DNA of 27,452 bases. Source: Ophiosphaerella korrae (taxonomy: Eukaryota; Ascomycota; Dothideomycetes; Pleosporales; Phaeosphaeriaceae). This document shows, in pieces, positions 10,128 to 20,520 of the stretch. The translations under genes were made by a program, and so were the position numbers. The stretch spans positions 1 to 27,452 of the forward strand of contig JALNQF010000480.1 of assembly GCA_028456385.1 (NCBI GenBank). Reading direction: 5' to 3'. Position 1 is the first letter of the stretch; every line of letters begins with the position of its first letter. The notes under the pieces are model-generated. The model worked only from the letters and a program-made list of their open reading frames with translations. It was not told the DNA's origin and did not search any database.

Positions 10128-10480
10128 CGAGAGATAGATGGAAATGCTCGCCGTGGGCCAAATATCAGTCAGCATGACCGTGATCAAATGATTGGGATGG
10201 TGTTGACTGGTACGGATAATAAGGAAGTTGCAGCGCGCTTTAGGCGCTCACGCTTTGCCGTTGAGCGGATTGTCAAGAAGCGGTACCAAACTGGCAGCGT
10301 TGAGGATAAACCTCGCAGTGGGCGTCCCAATCGGAGAAGCCGGAACGTTACCAGTCGGCCGGGAATCGCTTGACAGAGGTGGAACGGACCACGCTTCGAT
10401 CACGTGGCGCTGTTGAATCATCAACCAGCGCCCAGCTCCTGAAACCGGCGCGACGGCTAGTGAGGCTCACCGCCTAGTGC
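10128..10480 (+). pseudogene. N-terminal fragment of a Tc1-like transposase
   Basis: The frame reads DRDQMIGMVLTGTDNKEVAA, then RSRFAVERIVKKRYQTGSVE and KPRSGRPN. This is the bipartite helix-turn-helix and GRPR-like AT hook of Tc1/mariner transposases. After a shift of frame, NRLTEVERTTLRSRGA and ESSTSAQLL resemble the second helix-turn-helix, and the frame then stops at TAG (about 10474). The DDE core is absent. It is unrelated to the 441-bp element, which holds only a C-terminus. The true start is uncertain; an ATG at 10105 lies in another frame. Confidence 0.7.
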
Positions 10481-10558
10481 CCGCCCCCACCTAATGTCCG
10501 CTTTGGCCGTATCGCAACTTTTTACAACTCAATTTCAACATCGATTATCTCAGCCAAT

Positions 10559-10790
10559 ATGGGTGATCTCGATGCAGCGATTGCAGCTGTAGAATCGCTG
10601 AAGCCAGGAGAACAGGTCTGTTGGTCTAAAATTGCTAAGACTTATAGCGTTGATCGATCAACGCTATCAAAAAGATGCCAGGGCAAAACGCGCCCACGCG
10701 ATGCGAAGACACTTGACGAGCGTTTACTCAACTAACAACAAGAGGATAAGTGTCGCAAGTTAGAGCTTCGCTCTATACGATTCAGGTAAG
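10559..10790 (+). pseudogene. N-terminal fragment of a pogo-type transposase
   Basis: From ATG 10559 the frame reads MGDLDAAIAAVESLKPGEQ, then WSKIAKTYSVDRSTLSKR. This is the HTH_psq-like DNA-binding start of pogo/Fot1 transposases in fungi. A TAA at 10733-10735 replaces the usual Gln in the LLNQQQE stretch, and the frame beyond (QQEDKCRKLEL) still fits. The rest of the gene is missing where the copia LTR begins. The upstream 70 bp look like its 5' untranslated leader. Confidence 0.75.
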
Positions 10791-10817
10791 CCCGCAGCAG
10801 TAAGCGAGCCGCACGAG

Positions 10818-10915
10818 CCGTTGGAGCTGCTCCACTGTATATAAGTAGCCCAGCTCAGATAGCTCTTCAATCAATGATCATCTCCCACTCATTCCTGAGC
10901 TCGCATCTCACAACA
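10818..10915 (+). repeat. probable Ty1/copia 5' LTR (left limit uncertain)
   Basis: The segment begins GTTGGAGCTGCTCCACT, similar to LTRs that start TGTTGG, has a TATA box, and ends ACAACA directly before a primer-binding site. The left limit is a guess because the expected TG is not exact. It appears to interrupt the pogo fragment. It is not RIP-mutated. Confidence 0.5.
10838..10845 (+). promoter_or_regulatory. TATA box in the copia LTR
   Basis: TATATAAG lies about 78 bp before the LTR end and 211 bp before the gag ATG, as expected for an LTR promoter with the R region just downstream. Confidence 0.5.
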
Positions 10916-10931
10916 GTTATGAGCCCGGCGC
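10916..10931 (+). promoter_or_regulatory. half-tRNA(iMet)-type primer-binding site
   Basis: GTTATGAGCCCGGCGC directly follows the LTR end. It is complementary to the anticodon stem-loop of initiator tRNA-Met (GGGCUCAUAAC) and partly to the region 5' of it. Priming from an internal cut of this tRNA is known for copia-type (Pseudoviridae) elements, and this supports the family call. Confidence 0.7.
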
Positions 10932-11048
10932 TGAAAATCACTCGATAGTTCCATCCTGTGCACTGCAGCAAGAGATCGCGAGCTCAGTATACTCCCATCC
11001 TATCCTATCTCATCTCACCTCATCTTATCTATCACTCAAACGCTCACG

Positions 11049-11226
11049 ATGTCTTACAGCAAGATCACTCCACTCGACAAAGGCACTACCCTGCTCAACA
11101 AGCGCTCACAATAGCTAGTATAGTTTACACAACTCTACTACAACGCGCTCGAGCTAGGCATCTAGAAGCTCGTTAACCTAGAAGCTAATAACGCTCCTAA
11201 TATGTACGCTAACGAACTAGTTTAAC
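11049..11226 (+). pseudogene. Ty1/copia gag N-terminus, cut by a chromovirus LTR
   Basis: From ATG 11049 the frame reads MSYSKITPLDKGTTLLNKRS, then TQLYYNALELGI, KLVNLEANNAPNMYANELV. TAG or TAA appears at four places, probably former Trp or Gln codons. A start of the type xxLxGxNxYxxW followed by LW-LV is usual for copia gag. The reading stops where the chromovirus LTR begins at 11227. No 3' copia part occurs in the window. Family assignment rests largely on the primer site and position. Confidence 0.55.
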
Positions 11227-11843
11227 TGTTACAGGCGTAACAAGAGAAATCGAGATGGAACCAATCAGTCCCGACTCGGATGCTGACGAAGCATGGGACG
11301 AGCGGGGTAACGACCTTGATTGGGAGACCACTCACAACTGGGACACGTAGCAGTGATCTGTAATCACGTGCGAACAGATCAGGGTGATCTGTGATGACGC
11401 GCGAACAGATCAAGGTGATCTGTAGTCACGTGCGAACAGATCAAGGTGATCTGTAGTCACGTGCGAACAGATCAAGGTGATCTGTAGTCACGTGCGAACA
11501 GATCAGTAGTGATCTGTAGTCACGTGCGAACAGATTAGTAGTGATCTGTAGTCACGTGCGAACAGATCAGTAGTGATCTGTAGTCACGTGCGAACAGATT
11601 AGTAGTAATCTGTAGTGTCGCACAAACAGATTAGCATAAGTATATAGTTAATAGAATACGTATTATTAGGATAATATTAGCAATCTAATCTTTAAGCTAG
11701 AACGCTAATACTTAATATTGTATACACAAATTAACTATTGTTTATAGTTATTACTAGTTATAATACAAGCTTTTATTATTACTTCTTAATCTACTAATAC
11801 CTCTAGAGGTTATTAGGAAGTTAACTCTAGTAACCTTGTTACA
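11227..11843 (+). repeat. chromovirus LTR 1 (617 bp, half RIP-mutated)
   Basis: It starts TGTTACAGGCGTAACA and ends CTTGTTACA, so it has TG...CA ends. The left two thirds are of normal composition and the part right of about 11640 is CpA-depleted. Its 5' 120 bp match, with C/T and G/A changes, the starts of seven other LTRs in the window. It is about 190 bp longer than the others because of the hairpin minisatellite. It interrupts the copia gag and is followed by the family's gag. Confidence 0.9.
11355..11632. repeat. nine-unit hairpin minisatellite with CACGTG
   Basis: Nine 26-bp units start at 11355, 11386, 11417, 11448, 11479, 11511, 11543, 11575 and 11607. Each is an inverted repeat, GATCTGT ... 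ACAGATC, with a 12-bp loop. Units 1 and 3 to 8 have CACGTG in the loop, an E-box/bHLH-type palindrome. Unit 2 has GACGCG and unit 9 is altered. Spacers of 5 bp (AGGGT/AAGGT) change to 6 bp (AGTAGT) from unit 5 on. Confidence 0.95.
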
Positions 11844-12338
11844 CCTTACTAATTTAGTTATTAAGAGAAGCGAAGCGTAAGTAGTATATAGTCTAGCTAA
11901 CACGATAGTAGATAGTTTAACTAAATAAGTAGCTAAGGTACCTATAAGTAGTTATAAATTAGATAATATAGTATAGAAGGAAATTAGAAATTATATAAAT
12001 AACCTAATCTTAGAAAAAGAAAATATAAAAATAGTAATTAATACTTTAGAAATATAGAATAAAGAACTACAAGACTACTTAAAGTAGAATAAAGTATAAA
12101 TTAAAGCTATTATTAAAGGTTAGAACTAGATTAAACTAATTACTTAAAGACTAGAAATAAGTATAATAAAGAAACTACCTAAAATATTTATACTTAAGAA
12201 ATTTAATAGAATAAGTAAAAAACTAAGACTTTTTAAAATATTAGTATAACTCTAGATAGATATATAAGTACTATACTTTAATATAGAATAAAAGAAAGTA
12301 ATATATATTAGAATATACTTTAAAGAGAATATTATAAG
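11844..12338 (+). pseudogene. chromovirus gag 5' part, cut by LTR 2
   Basis: It aligns with the first part of gag in the near-complete element (12756 onward): leader CTTACTAATTTAGTTATTA, a coiled-coil-like stretch, KKFNRISKKLRLF and YFNIEQKKVIYIRIYF. It ends at the codon run after that point, where LTR 2 begins. All changes relative to the other copy look like C/T or G/A transitions. It is the 5' end of the element that owns LTR 1. Confidence 0.8.
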
Positions 12339-12755
12339 TGTTATAGGTGTAATAGAAGAAATCGAGATAGAACTAATTAGTTCTAATCTAAGCGCTAACA
12401 AAGCATAGGACAAGTAGGGTAACAACCTTAATTAAGAAACTATATATAACTAGGACACCTAGGCTAATCTATAATCTATAGACTCTTAGTATTAATAGAT
12501 TATAGATTAAGATAATCTATAATCTACTAGTCTTAGCAACTATAGATTATAGATTACGACGAGTATATAGTTAGTAAGATACGTATTATTAGGATAGTAT
12601 TAGCAATTTAATCCTTTAACTATAGAACGCTAATACAAGATAGTTATAAAATATCTTCTATTATTTATAAGTTATTATAAATTATAACCTAAGCTTTTAC
12701 TATTAACTTACAATCTACTAATACTTCTAGAGCACTAGGAAGTAACCCTATTACA
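12339..12755 (+). repeat. chromovirus LTR 2 (5' LTR of near-complete element)
   Basis: Starts TGTTATAGGTGTAATAG, ends CTATTACA; 417 bp, the same length as LTR 3. The U3 part (about 12470-12565) holds inverted pairs of AATCTATAATCTATAG and its complement. LTR 2 and LTR 3 share this version and are very similar, so they are taken as the pair of one element. Confidence 0.9.
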
Positions 12756-13880
12756 CCTTACTAATTTAGTTATTACAAGAAGTAAAGCGTAAGTAGCGCA
12801 CAGTCTAGCTAACACGATAGTAGAAAGTTTAACTAAAATAAGCAAAGCCCCTAAAAGTAGTTATAAGTCTAATAGTACTATATAGGAAATAATTAAGGAA
12901 AGAATTAATAACTTAATCTTAGACAAAGAAGATATAAAGATAGTAATTAACGCCTTAGAAATATAAAACAAGGAGCTTTAAGATTATACAAAGTAAAACA
13001 AAGTATAGATTAAAGCTATTATTAAAGGTTAGAATTAGATAGAACTAATTATATAACGTCTAGCAATAAGCGTAATAAAGAAACTACTAAAGATACCTGT
13101 TTTTAAGAAGTTTAATAGAACGAGGGAGAAACTAAGACCCTTTATTGCCTTAGCATAACTCTAGATAGACGTATAAGTACTATACTTTAATATAGAAGAG
13201 AAAAAGGTAATATATATTAGATTGTACCTCGAAGAAGACGTAATAAGATAGTATAAACCTTACTAGATAGATTACACAATATACTTTCTAATAACCTAGA
13301 AAGACAAGACTAGAGCTATTTTTAGAAGTTATAAATACTTTACTAAATAAATAAGAGTAGCGTTTAGAGATATAGACGTTACCTAATAAGCTAAAGAATA
13401 GCTAGAAAAGCTTATACAAAGTTAGAATATTCCTAAGTACGTATTATAATTTAAATAACTATTGTAGAATATAGAATAGAATAAGTTAGCCTTAATATTA
13501 CGATTTAAACAAGGACTTAACTTAAAAATCTAATACAAGATAATATATATAGAGAAACTAAGGATACTAGAAGCCTTAAAGTAATAGGTAATATAAATAG
13601 ATAACAATCTTTAAGAATAGAAGAAGAACAAGTATAGAGGTTATACCTAAAACTATAACAAGGGAGACCCTATAATCCTTAACGCTAACAAGGATAAAAA
13701 GAGAAAAAAGAGTAAAGACTTTACGTACTTTAACTATAGTAAACTAGGCTACTACGTAAAGAACTATAGATCTAAGTTAAAAAAGGATATAGTATACTAT
13801 AAGTATAGGAAACTAGGATACTTTGTAAAAGACTATAGAAGTAAGGACCTAAAGAAAGAAACTTAGTTAAAGATAACTAA
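12756..13880 (+). pseudogene. chromovirus gag with two zinc knuckles, RIP-decayed
   Basis: Gag would form the particle and bind the RNA. The frame shows a charged helical N-terminal part, then KKFNRTREKLRPF, VIYIRLYLEEDVIR and a capsid-like stretch with FKQGLN. Two CCHC knuckles follow at about 13725-13770 and 13795-13840. The spacing C-x2-C-x4-H-x4-C is kept, but the Cys codons are now TAC or TAT (Tyr), as in YFNYSKLGYYVKNY. A basic run, KDKKRKKSKD, precedes the first knuckle. Dozens of TAG/TAA codons stand at Gln or Trp positions. A second knuckle is unusual but known in some chromoviruses. Confidence 0.8.
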
Positions 13881-16800
13881 AAAGAAGAAAGAAGTATTAT
13901 AAGTATAGGCTAAACCTTAGGAGAAAGTAGCTAAGAGTAAAGAAGTATAATATATAATACTCTATTAGACCTTTTATTATAAAGACAACTACTATATATA
14001 TCTTTCTAGTAAATAGAGAGTAAGATACTTCCTATAATAGAGATATAGAGTAGCTATAATAAAAGAAGATAGAATAAAAGCTTAGCTAAAAGAGATAGCC
14101 TAAGTAATAGACCTACTAATAGAAGATTTAGAAGGGGAAGAGCCCCTAGTACTATTAATCTAGGCTAAAGGACTAGTACTAGATAAAGAGACTATAACAA
14201 CTACCTCTAAAGAACTATAAAGAAGTAAGAGATAGGTTAGTATAAAAGGTATAGAATATACCTAGCTAATAATATATAGTTATAATAGCTATATAATAAT
14301 AGATATAGAAGAATAAGATAAAGAATAGAAATTTATCTAGAAATACTTACTAGTTATAAGTATAGAGGAAGCGTATAAAGACTAGAAAGAACGTAATCCT
14401 AAAGAAATATAGTTTATACTATTTTAAGAATAGATAAAGTAATATATAGTTATAGTAAGAAGAATACCTATATAAAAAGAATAGTAATACTTTGTAAGAA
14501 AGACGCAATAGATTAATAAAGCTTATATACTAAGAGTACTAGTAGTATACTATATCCTAATAATAGATATACCTAGTAAAAGCAAATACTAGGAAGGGGA
14601 TAATAAAATAATAGATCTAAGACATCTAGTATACTTTAAAGTATTATAGATATTATACTTAGATAAGAATTATATTATATATAAGAACCCTAAAGTAAAT
14701 AACAAAGTATAGCCTATAAGGAGAAGAAGCTATAACTATAAGAGAGTAATCCTAGTAGAAGATATCTAAAGATAAGAAATAATCCTAGAAGATAGATATA
14801 TAGTAGTAAGACCTAGCCTAAAACTATCTAAGAAATGTGTCTAAAGAGGACTATAGTATAAATATATATATAATAAGTATCTAAAATATAAAGAATATAA
14901 ACTTAAAGTAGGCCTATAGCCCTAAAAAGATAGACAATTTATAAAGTTACCTAAGTAAGAAAAACTAGAAAGTATAGGAGGCCTATACATTACAAAAATA
15001 GGTATATACTAAGGAAAGGAAGTATAATTAATAATTAATAGTAGAGCTACGAGAAACTTTATATTAAAGAAGTTTGTAGAAATACAAGGAATAAAGTATA
15101 TAATAAAGAAATATCCTTAATAACTAAGTATAATTAAAGGAAAACTATTTTAGGAACTAATATAGTTTGAGACAGTACCTTTAATACTAAGGTTAGAAGG
15201 ACTAGAAATTAAGAATATAGTTATAGATATAACAACAATTAATAACAAATAAAATATAATATTAGGTATACTATAGTTATAAATAACTAACCTATATATT
15301 AATTAGAGGATAGGGAAGATTAACTACTATAGAATAGATATATAAAAAGCCTATAAGAACACCTATAAAGGAGAATTCTTAGAAGAATATAAAAAATAGA
15401 AAGAATAGCTTATAGAACCTAAAGAATACCTTCTAGAACATTAACTATAGGACTTAGCGATAGAAACTAAAGAAGGAAAAGACGTAGGATAGAGCCTAGT
15501 CTACTAGAAAATAGAAGAAAAGTTAAAAATTAAACAAGTATTTATCTAAAACGTAATAAAAAAAGGATAGATAAGGGAATCTAAATCCTTAGTAGCTTAT
15601 AGACTTATCTTTATAGACAAAAAAAAAACAAGTAATAAAAGACCTTGCGTAGATTTTAGAAAAACTAACGTAGTTATAAACAAGAACTAATACTCTCTAC
15701 TAAAGATAGATACAATATAAGATAAACTATAGAAAGCAACAATCTTTACAAAGTTAGATATTTAGAACGCCTACTACTAAATTAGAATTAAAGAAGGCGA
15801 TAAGTAGAAAATAGTATTTAGAACACAATAGGGATTATACAAATATTTAGTTATACTGTTTAGCTTAATAAATATACTAGTAGTATTCTAAGAAAGGATT
15901 AATATAGTACTAAGAGAGTACTTAGATATATTTATATTTACATACTTAGACAATATCTTTATATTCTTAGTAATAGAGGAAGAATATATATAATATATAT
16001 ACAAAGTACTAGAAAAACTAGTAGAAGCTAAAATATTTCTTAAGATAAGAAAATACAAGTTCTATACAAAAGAAATAGATTTCCTAAGGTTTATTATAGA
16101 ACTAGGAAAGATTAAGATTAATCTAGAAAAGATTAAGTTAATTAACGAATAGCTAATACTAAGAAACCTAAAAGAGGTACAATAATTTTATAGGCTAGCT
16201 AACTTTTATAGAAAGTTAATAGTAAGATAGTCTAAAGATATAGAACTAATAACAAGACTTATAAAGAAAGATACACTATTTAAATAGATAAAGAAATGTA
16301 AAAAAGTATTTAAAAAGATTAAGAAGAAGTTTATAGAAAACCTAGTTATTAGAATATACAACCTAGACCTACTAGTAATAGTAAAGATAGACGTATCTAA
16401 CTTAGTTTATAGAATAGTACTAATACAGGAAGACCTAGAGACTAAAAAGGAATACTTAGTTAAATACTTCTCTAAGAAAATAAAGATAGTAGAACTTAAC
16501 TACCTAATCTATAATAAAGAATACTAGTAATTTACAAAGTATTTAAGTAATAGAGAGTATACTTACAAGGAGCAAAATATTAGATAAAGGTCTATATAGA
16601 CTATAAGAATCTTATAGGATTTATAATAAATAAAGAATTATTATAACGCTATATAAGATAGTAGGAATATTTATTAACGTTTAATATAGAAATTATATAT
16701 ATAAAAGGGAAAGATAATTAGTTTATAGACGCCCTTAGTAGAAGACTAGACTTATAAGAAGAAGTAAGCGCTACTAGTATAGTTCTAGTTAGGAATAAAG

Positions 16801-18254
16801 AAGGATACTTAGTCTTAAATATATATAAAATAGCTACAATACTTAAAAGAAAGAGTAGCAAGCTAGATAAATAGATTTAGAAAATAATAGAAGAAGTATC
16901 TAAAGAAATAGAGAAACTAGAAATCTAAGAAGGATTTATATAAGCTTATAGAAGAATATATATTCTAAAAAAGATTTAGAGAGAATTTATATAACAATTC
17001 TATAAATTACTAGTATATAGTTACTAAAGTATCGAAAAAATATTAGATAGACTACTACAAGAATACTATATCTTAAAGGTAAGATAATTAGTAATAGAAG
17101 TACTACAAGACTGTATAGAATATTACTAGAATAAGTATAATAGACACGCACTATATAGAATATTACAACTAGTAGAAGTACTAAGACAACTATAAGGAGT
17201 TATTATAATAGACTTTATTATAAAGCTACCTAAGTCTAAGGACCTAATATTAGGAGTTAAGTATAATAGAATCTTAACAATAGTAGATAAACTTATAAAG
17301 TACTTATACTTTAGACCCTATAAAGAGAAAAGCAGGATAGAAGTTACTATATACTAGGTTCTAGGAACTATAATTAGTTAATATAAACTACTAGATAAGA
17401 TTATTATAGATAGAGATATATAATTTATATTAAAACTATAGAGAACAATAATAGCGCAATTAGGAATAAGATACGCAATATCTACGGCATATTATCTATA
17501 AATAGATAGATAGTTAGAACGAATAAATTAGATAGTAGAATAATACCTAAGATACTACCTTAATTACAACTAGAACAATTAGGTATAGTTACTACTTATA
17601 GTATAGTTAGTATATAATAGCGCAAAGAATATAGTAATAGGAGTATTACTTTTCTTTATAAACTATAGATTTAAGCCTAATATATACTAGATACTAAGAG
17701 ACTAAATATCTTAGTCTCTAAGAGGAGAAAACTTTACTAATAGACTTAAAGATATATATAATTAACTAAGATAGGACGCAGAGTTCCTATATAATAAAAT
17801 AGTAAAGTACTATAATAGAAAGTATAAAAAGAGACCTTAATTTAGAAAGAGAGAAAAAGTATAGTTAGTATAGAAGAATATTAAAAGCAAGAGACTAAGC
17901 CTAAAATTAGACTATACTAAAATAGGACTATACAAAATTAAGAAAGAAGTTATACTAGTTATATTTAAATTAAAGCTACTAAATAAGATAAGGATATACC
18001 TAATATTCTACGTAGCTCTACTAGAATAAGTACTATAGAACGTAGAACTACTAGTGTACAAAGTAGATATATATAGAGAATAAGAAGAATAAGAAGTTAA
18101 GAGAATCCTATAATACTAGTTCTAAAATAGAAGAAACTACTACTTAGTAGAATAGATAGGAATAGATAAAAAAGAACAACTATAGGAGAAGATATAGGAA
18201 CTAGAGGATAATCTTAATTACTTTAAGAAACTAGAGGAGTTCTAAAGTTAAAAC
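13881..18254 (+). pseudogene. chromovirus pol: protease, RT, RNase H, integrase, chromodomain
   Basis: A spacer of about 1 kb without recognised domain lies between the knuckles and the protease. The protease motif DSGATRNFI reads NSRATRNFI, with the catalytic Asp changed to Asn at 15037-15039. RT spans about 15500-16200. Its YLDD box reads YLDN at 15943-15954. RNase H keeps its first Asp (GAC 16390), and there is a one-base frameshift near 16540-16570. Integrase has a damaged HHCC finger (about 17040-17160), D at 17211, D at 17409 and E at 17517, giving a D-x35-E spacing. A chromodomain (EVKRIL, NYYLVE, then EDNLNYFKKLEEF) covers about 18085-18245. Chromodomains steer integration to heterochromatin. 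Protease and RT active sites are lost. Confidence 0.9.
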
Positions 18255-18561
18255 CCTCTAGAACGCTTAGTAGTAAACTAAAAGAACTAATATTACTAAT
18301 AATAAATAGAGAGATAATAGAGACGTCTAGTATAGGACCTACTATAGTAATATTAAATACTTTATCTAAGTTTAGCTTAGCTTCTAGAGCTACTAACTAC
18401 TTAGCTAATTTCTTATTATTTAAGGCCTTTATCTTATAAAGATAAGAGAGATAAGCTTAATTCTTTACTAGCTTACTCTACGTAAGCTCCTAGATACGCT
18501 TACGCTTAGCTTTAGCCTCTGTAATTTAAGATAGTAATTTCTCTTAAGTTTAGTTAATAGC
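18223..18561 (-). pseudogene. antisense gene of the chromovirus, coiled-coil half (copy B)
   Basis: On the minus strand a frame of about 113 codons reads EKAIN, EKLLS, ITEAKAKRKRI, YLYKIKALNNKKLAK and LVALEAKLNLDKV, then SVLEGFNFRTPLVS and TAA at 18223-18225. Every internal stop is TAA or TAG at a likely Gln codon. The same frame, with the same stop, occurs at 20518-20844 and 22665-22985. Content is high in Lys, Glu, Gln, Ala and Leu with heptad-like spacing, so a coiled coil is likely. Its 3' end overlaps that of pol by about 30 bp, tail to tail. No family was recognised. Confidence 0.65.
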
Positions 18562-18840
18562 TTTCTCTATTATTATTAAGCCTAGACGTAAGAATAAGTG
18601 TAATAAACTTATACTTAGAAAGAGAAACGCTAGATACGTTATAAGAGCTACGTATATTTACACAAATATACGCTTTATAAGCTTTACTATTATTTGTAAA
18701 AATAATATAAAGAAGAGACTTAGGGTTTAACTTAAGAGAAGTATAATAAGAATAAGGAAATATTTTAATACTATTACGCAACACGTAATTAGTAAGGAGG
18801 TAGCAACAATATATAAATAAAATAGTTATAAGAGAGGATA
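18562..18840 (-). pseudogene. antisense gene of the chromovirus, N-terminal half (copy B)
   Basis: Upstream of the coiled-coil part, in another frame, the minus strand reads NSIKIFPYSYYTSLKL, SKAYKAYICVNIRSSYNVSS and VSLSKYKFI. The same pattern is found in three other copies. The one beside LTR 8 has Cys where others have Tyr (KCILANI, IECKCLI), so a Cys-rich, perhaps zinc-binding, region mutated by RIP is likely. An ATG at 18782-18784 fits the local start, but the frame stays open upstream apart from TAG codons and may begin in the LTR. The change of frame between the two halves is shared by at least three copies, which suggests an intron or an old frameshift. Confidence 0.55.
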
Positions 18841-18912
18841 AAGAACTCTATATTAATAAAGAAACTAGACTAATAACTCTAGCTCTAGGACGAGTAAACT
18901 AGGACCTACCTA

Positions 18913-18925
18913 GAAGGGGAGATAG
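18913..18925 (+). promoter_or_regulatory. polypurine tract before LTR 3
   Basis: GAAGGGGAGATAG directly precedes the TGTTATAGG start of the 3' LTR, as needed to prime plus-strand DNA synthesis. Similar tracts precede LTR 4 (GAGGAGAATAG) and LTR 5 (AGAGAGATAG). Confidence 0.8.
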
Positions 18926-19342
18926 TGTTATAGGTGTAATAGAAGAAATTAAGATAGAACTAATTAGTCCTAATCTAGGCGCTAACAAAGTATAAGACAA
19001 GTAAGGTAACGACCTTAATTAGGAAACTATATATAACTAGAATACCTAGGCTAATCTATAATCTATAGACTCTTAGTATTAATAGATTATAGATTAAGAT
19101 AATCTATAATCTACTAGTCTTAGTAACTATAGATTATAGATTACGACAAGTATATAGTTAGTAAGATACGTATTATTAGGATAGTATTAGTAATTTAATC
19201 CTTTAACTATAGAACGCTAATATAAGATAGTTACAAAATATCTTCTATTATTTATAAGTTATTATAGATTATAACCTAAGCTTTTACTATTAACTTATAA
19301 TCTACTAATACTCTTAAGGTACTAAGAAGTAACCTTATTATA
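18926..19342 (+). repeat. chromovirus LTR 3 (3' LTR of near-complete element)
   Basis: 417 bp, starts TGTTATAGGTGTAATAG and ends CTTATTATA. It shares the same U3 repeat version as LTR 2. Differences from LTR 2 are mostly A/G and C/T. The bases after it (TAGACTAC) do not clearly match those before LTR 2 (ATTATAAG), so no target-site duplication can be shown. Confidence 0.9.
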
Positions 19343-20520
19343 TAGACTACTATAAAACTATTATATCCTAAGAGTAAAATAACTAGTAATAGAAGTACTA
19401 CAAGACTATATAAAATATTAAAAGATTAAATATAGTAGATATATACTATATAAAACGCTATAACTAGTTAAGATACTAGAATAACTATAAAGAGTTATTA
19501 TAATAGACTTTATTATAAATCTACTTAAGTCTAAAGACTTAATATTAAGAGTTAAATATAATAGAATTTTAATAATAGTAGATAAACTTATAAAATACTT
19601 ATACTTCTAACTATATAAAGAAAAAAGTAGAATAGAGGTTACTATATACTAAGTTCTAGAAACTATAATTAGTTAATATAGAATACTAGATAAAATTATT
19701 ATAGATAGAGATATACAATTTATATTAAAACTATAGTAAATAATAATAATATAATTAGGAATATAATATATAATATCTATAGTATATTATCTATAAATAG
19801 ATAAATAGTTAGAATAAATAAATTAGATAGTAGAATAATACTTAAGATACTATCTTAACTATAACTAGAATAATTAGGTACAATTACTACTTATAGTATA
19901 GTTAGTATATAATAGTATAAAAAATATAGTAATAAAAGTATTACCTTTCTTTATAAACTATAGATTTAAACCTAATATATACTAGATACTAAGAAACTAA
20001 ATATCTTAGGCTCTAAAAAGAAAAAACTTTACTAGTAGACTTAAAGATATATATAACTAACTAAGATAGGATATAGAATTCCTATATAATTAAATAGCTA
20101 AGTACTATAATAAAAAGTATAAAGAAGAAACTTAATTTAAAGAGAGAGAAAAAGTATAGTTAGTATAAAAAAATATTAAGAGTAAATAACTAAGTTTAAA
20201 GTTAGACTATATTTAGATAAGACTATATAAAATTAAGAAAGAAATTATACCAGTTATATTTAAACTAAAGCTACTAAATAAGATAAAAATATACTTAATA
20301 TTTTATATAGCTCTACTAGAATAAGTACTATAAAACGTAAAACTACTAGTATATAAAGTAGATATATATAGAGAATAAAAAGAATAAAAAGTAAAAGAAA
20401 TTTTATAGTACTAGTTTTATAATAGAAGAAACTACTATTTAGTAGAATAGATAAGTATAGACAAGAAAAGATAACTATAGGAAAAAATATAGGAACTAGA
20501 AAGTAATCTTAATTACTTTA
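19343..20520 (+). pseudogene. chromovirus integrase-chromodomain fragment, unit 2
   Basis: It starts directly after LTR 3 at the point matching about 17046 of the near-complete pol (TAGACTACTA...) and runs through the integrase core to the chromodomain (NYYLVE, EDCLNYFKKL-like) with more RIP changes than the parent copy. Gag, protease, RT and RNase H are absent. It ends tail to tail with a copy of the antisense gene. Confidence 0.85.

Noticed and set aside
11222..11413. minus-strand frame over the start of LTR 1
   Set aside because: It is explained by the LTR and the first hairpin units. The minus frame that matches the possible antisense gene is a different one.
11355..11632. CRISPR-like array
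   Set aside because: The units are 26-bp hairpins with 5-6-bp spacers, far too short for CRISPR spacers, in a fungal LTR.
12339..19342. target-site duplication of the near-complete element
   Set aside because: The flanks (ATTATAAG and TAGACTAC) do not match even when C/T and G/A changes are allowed.
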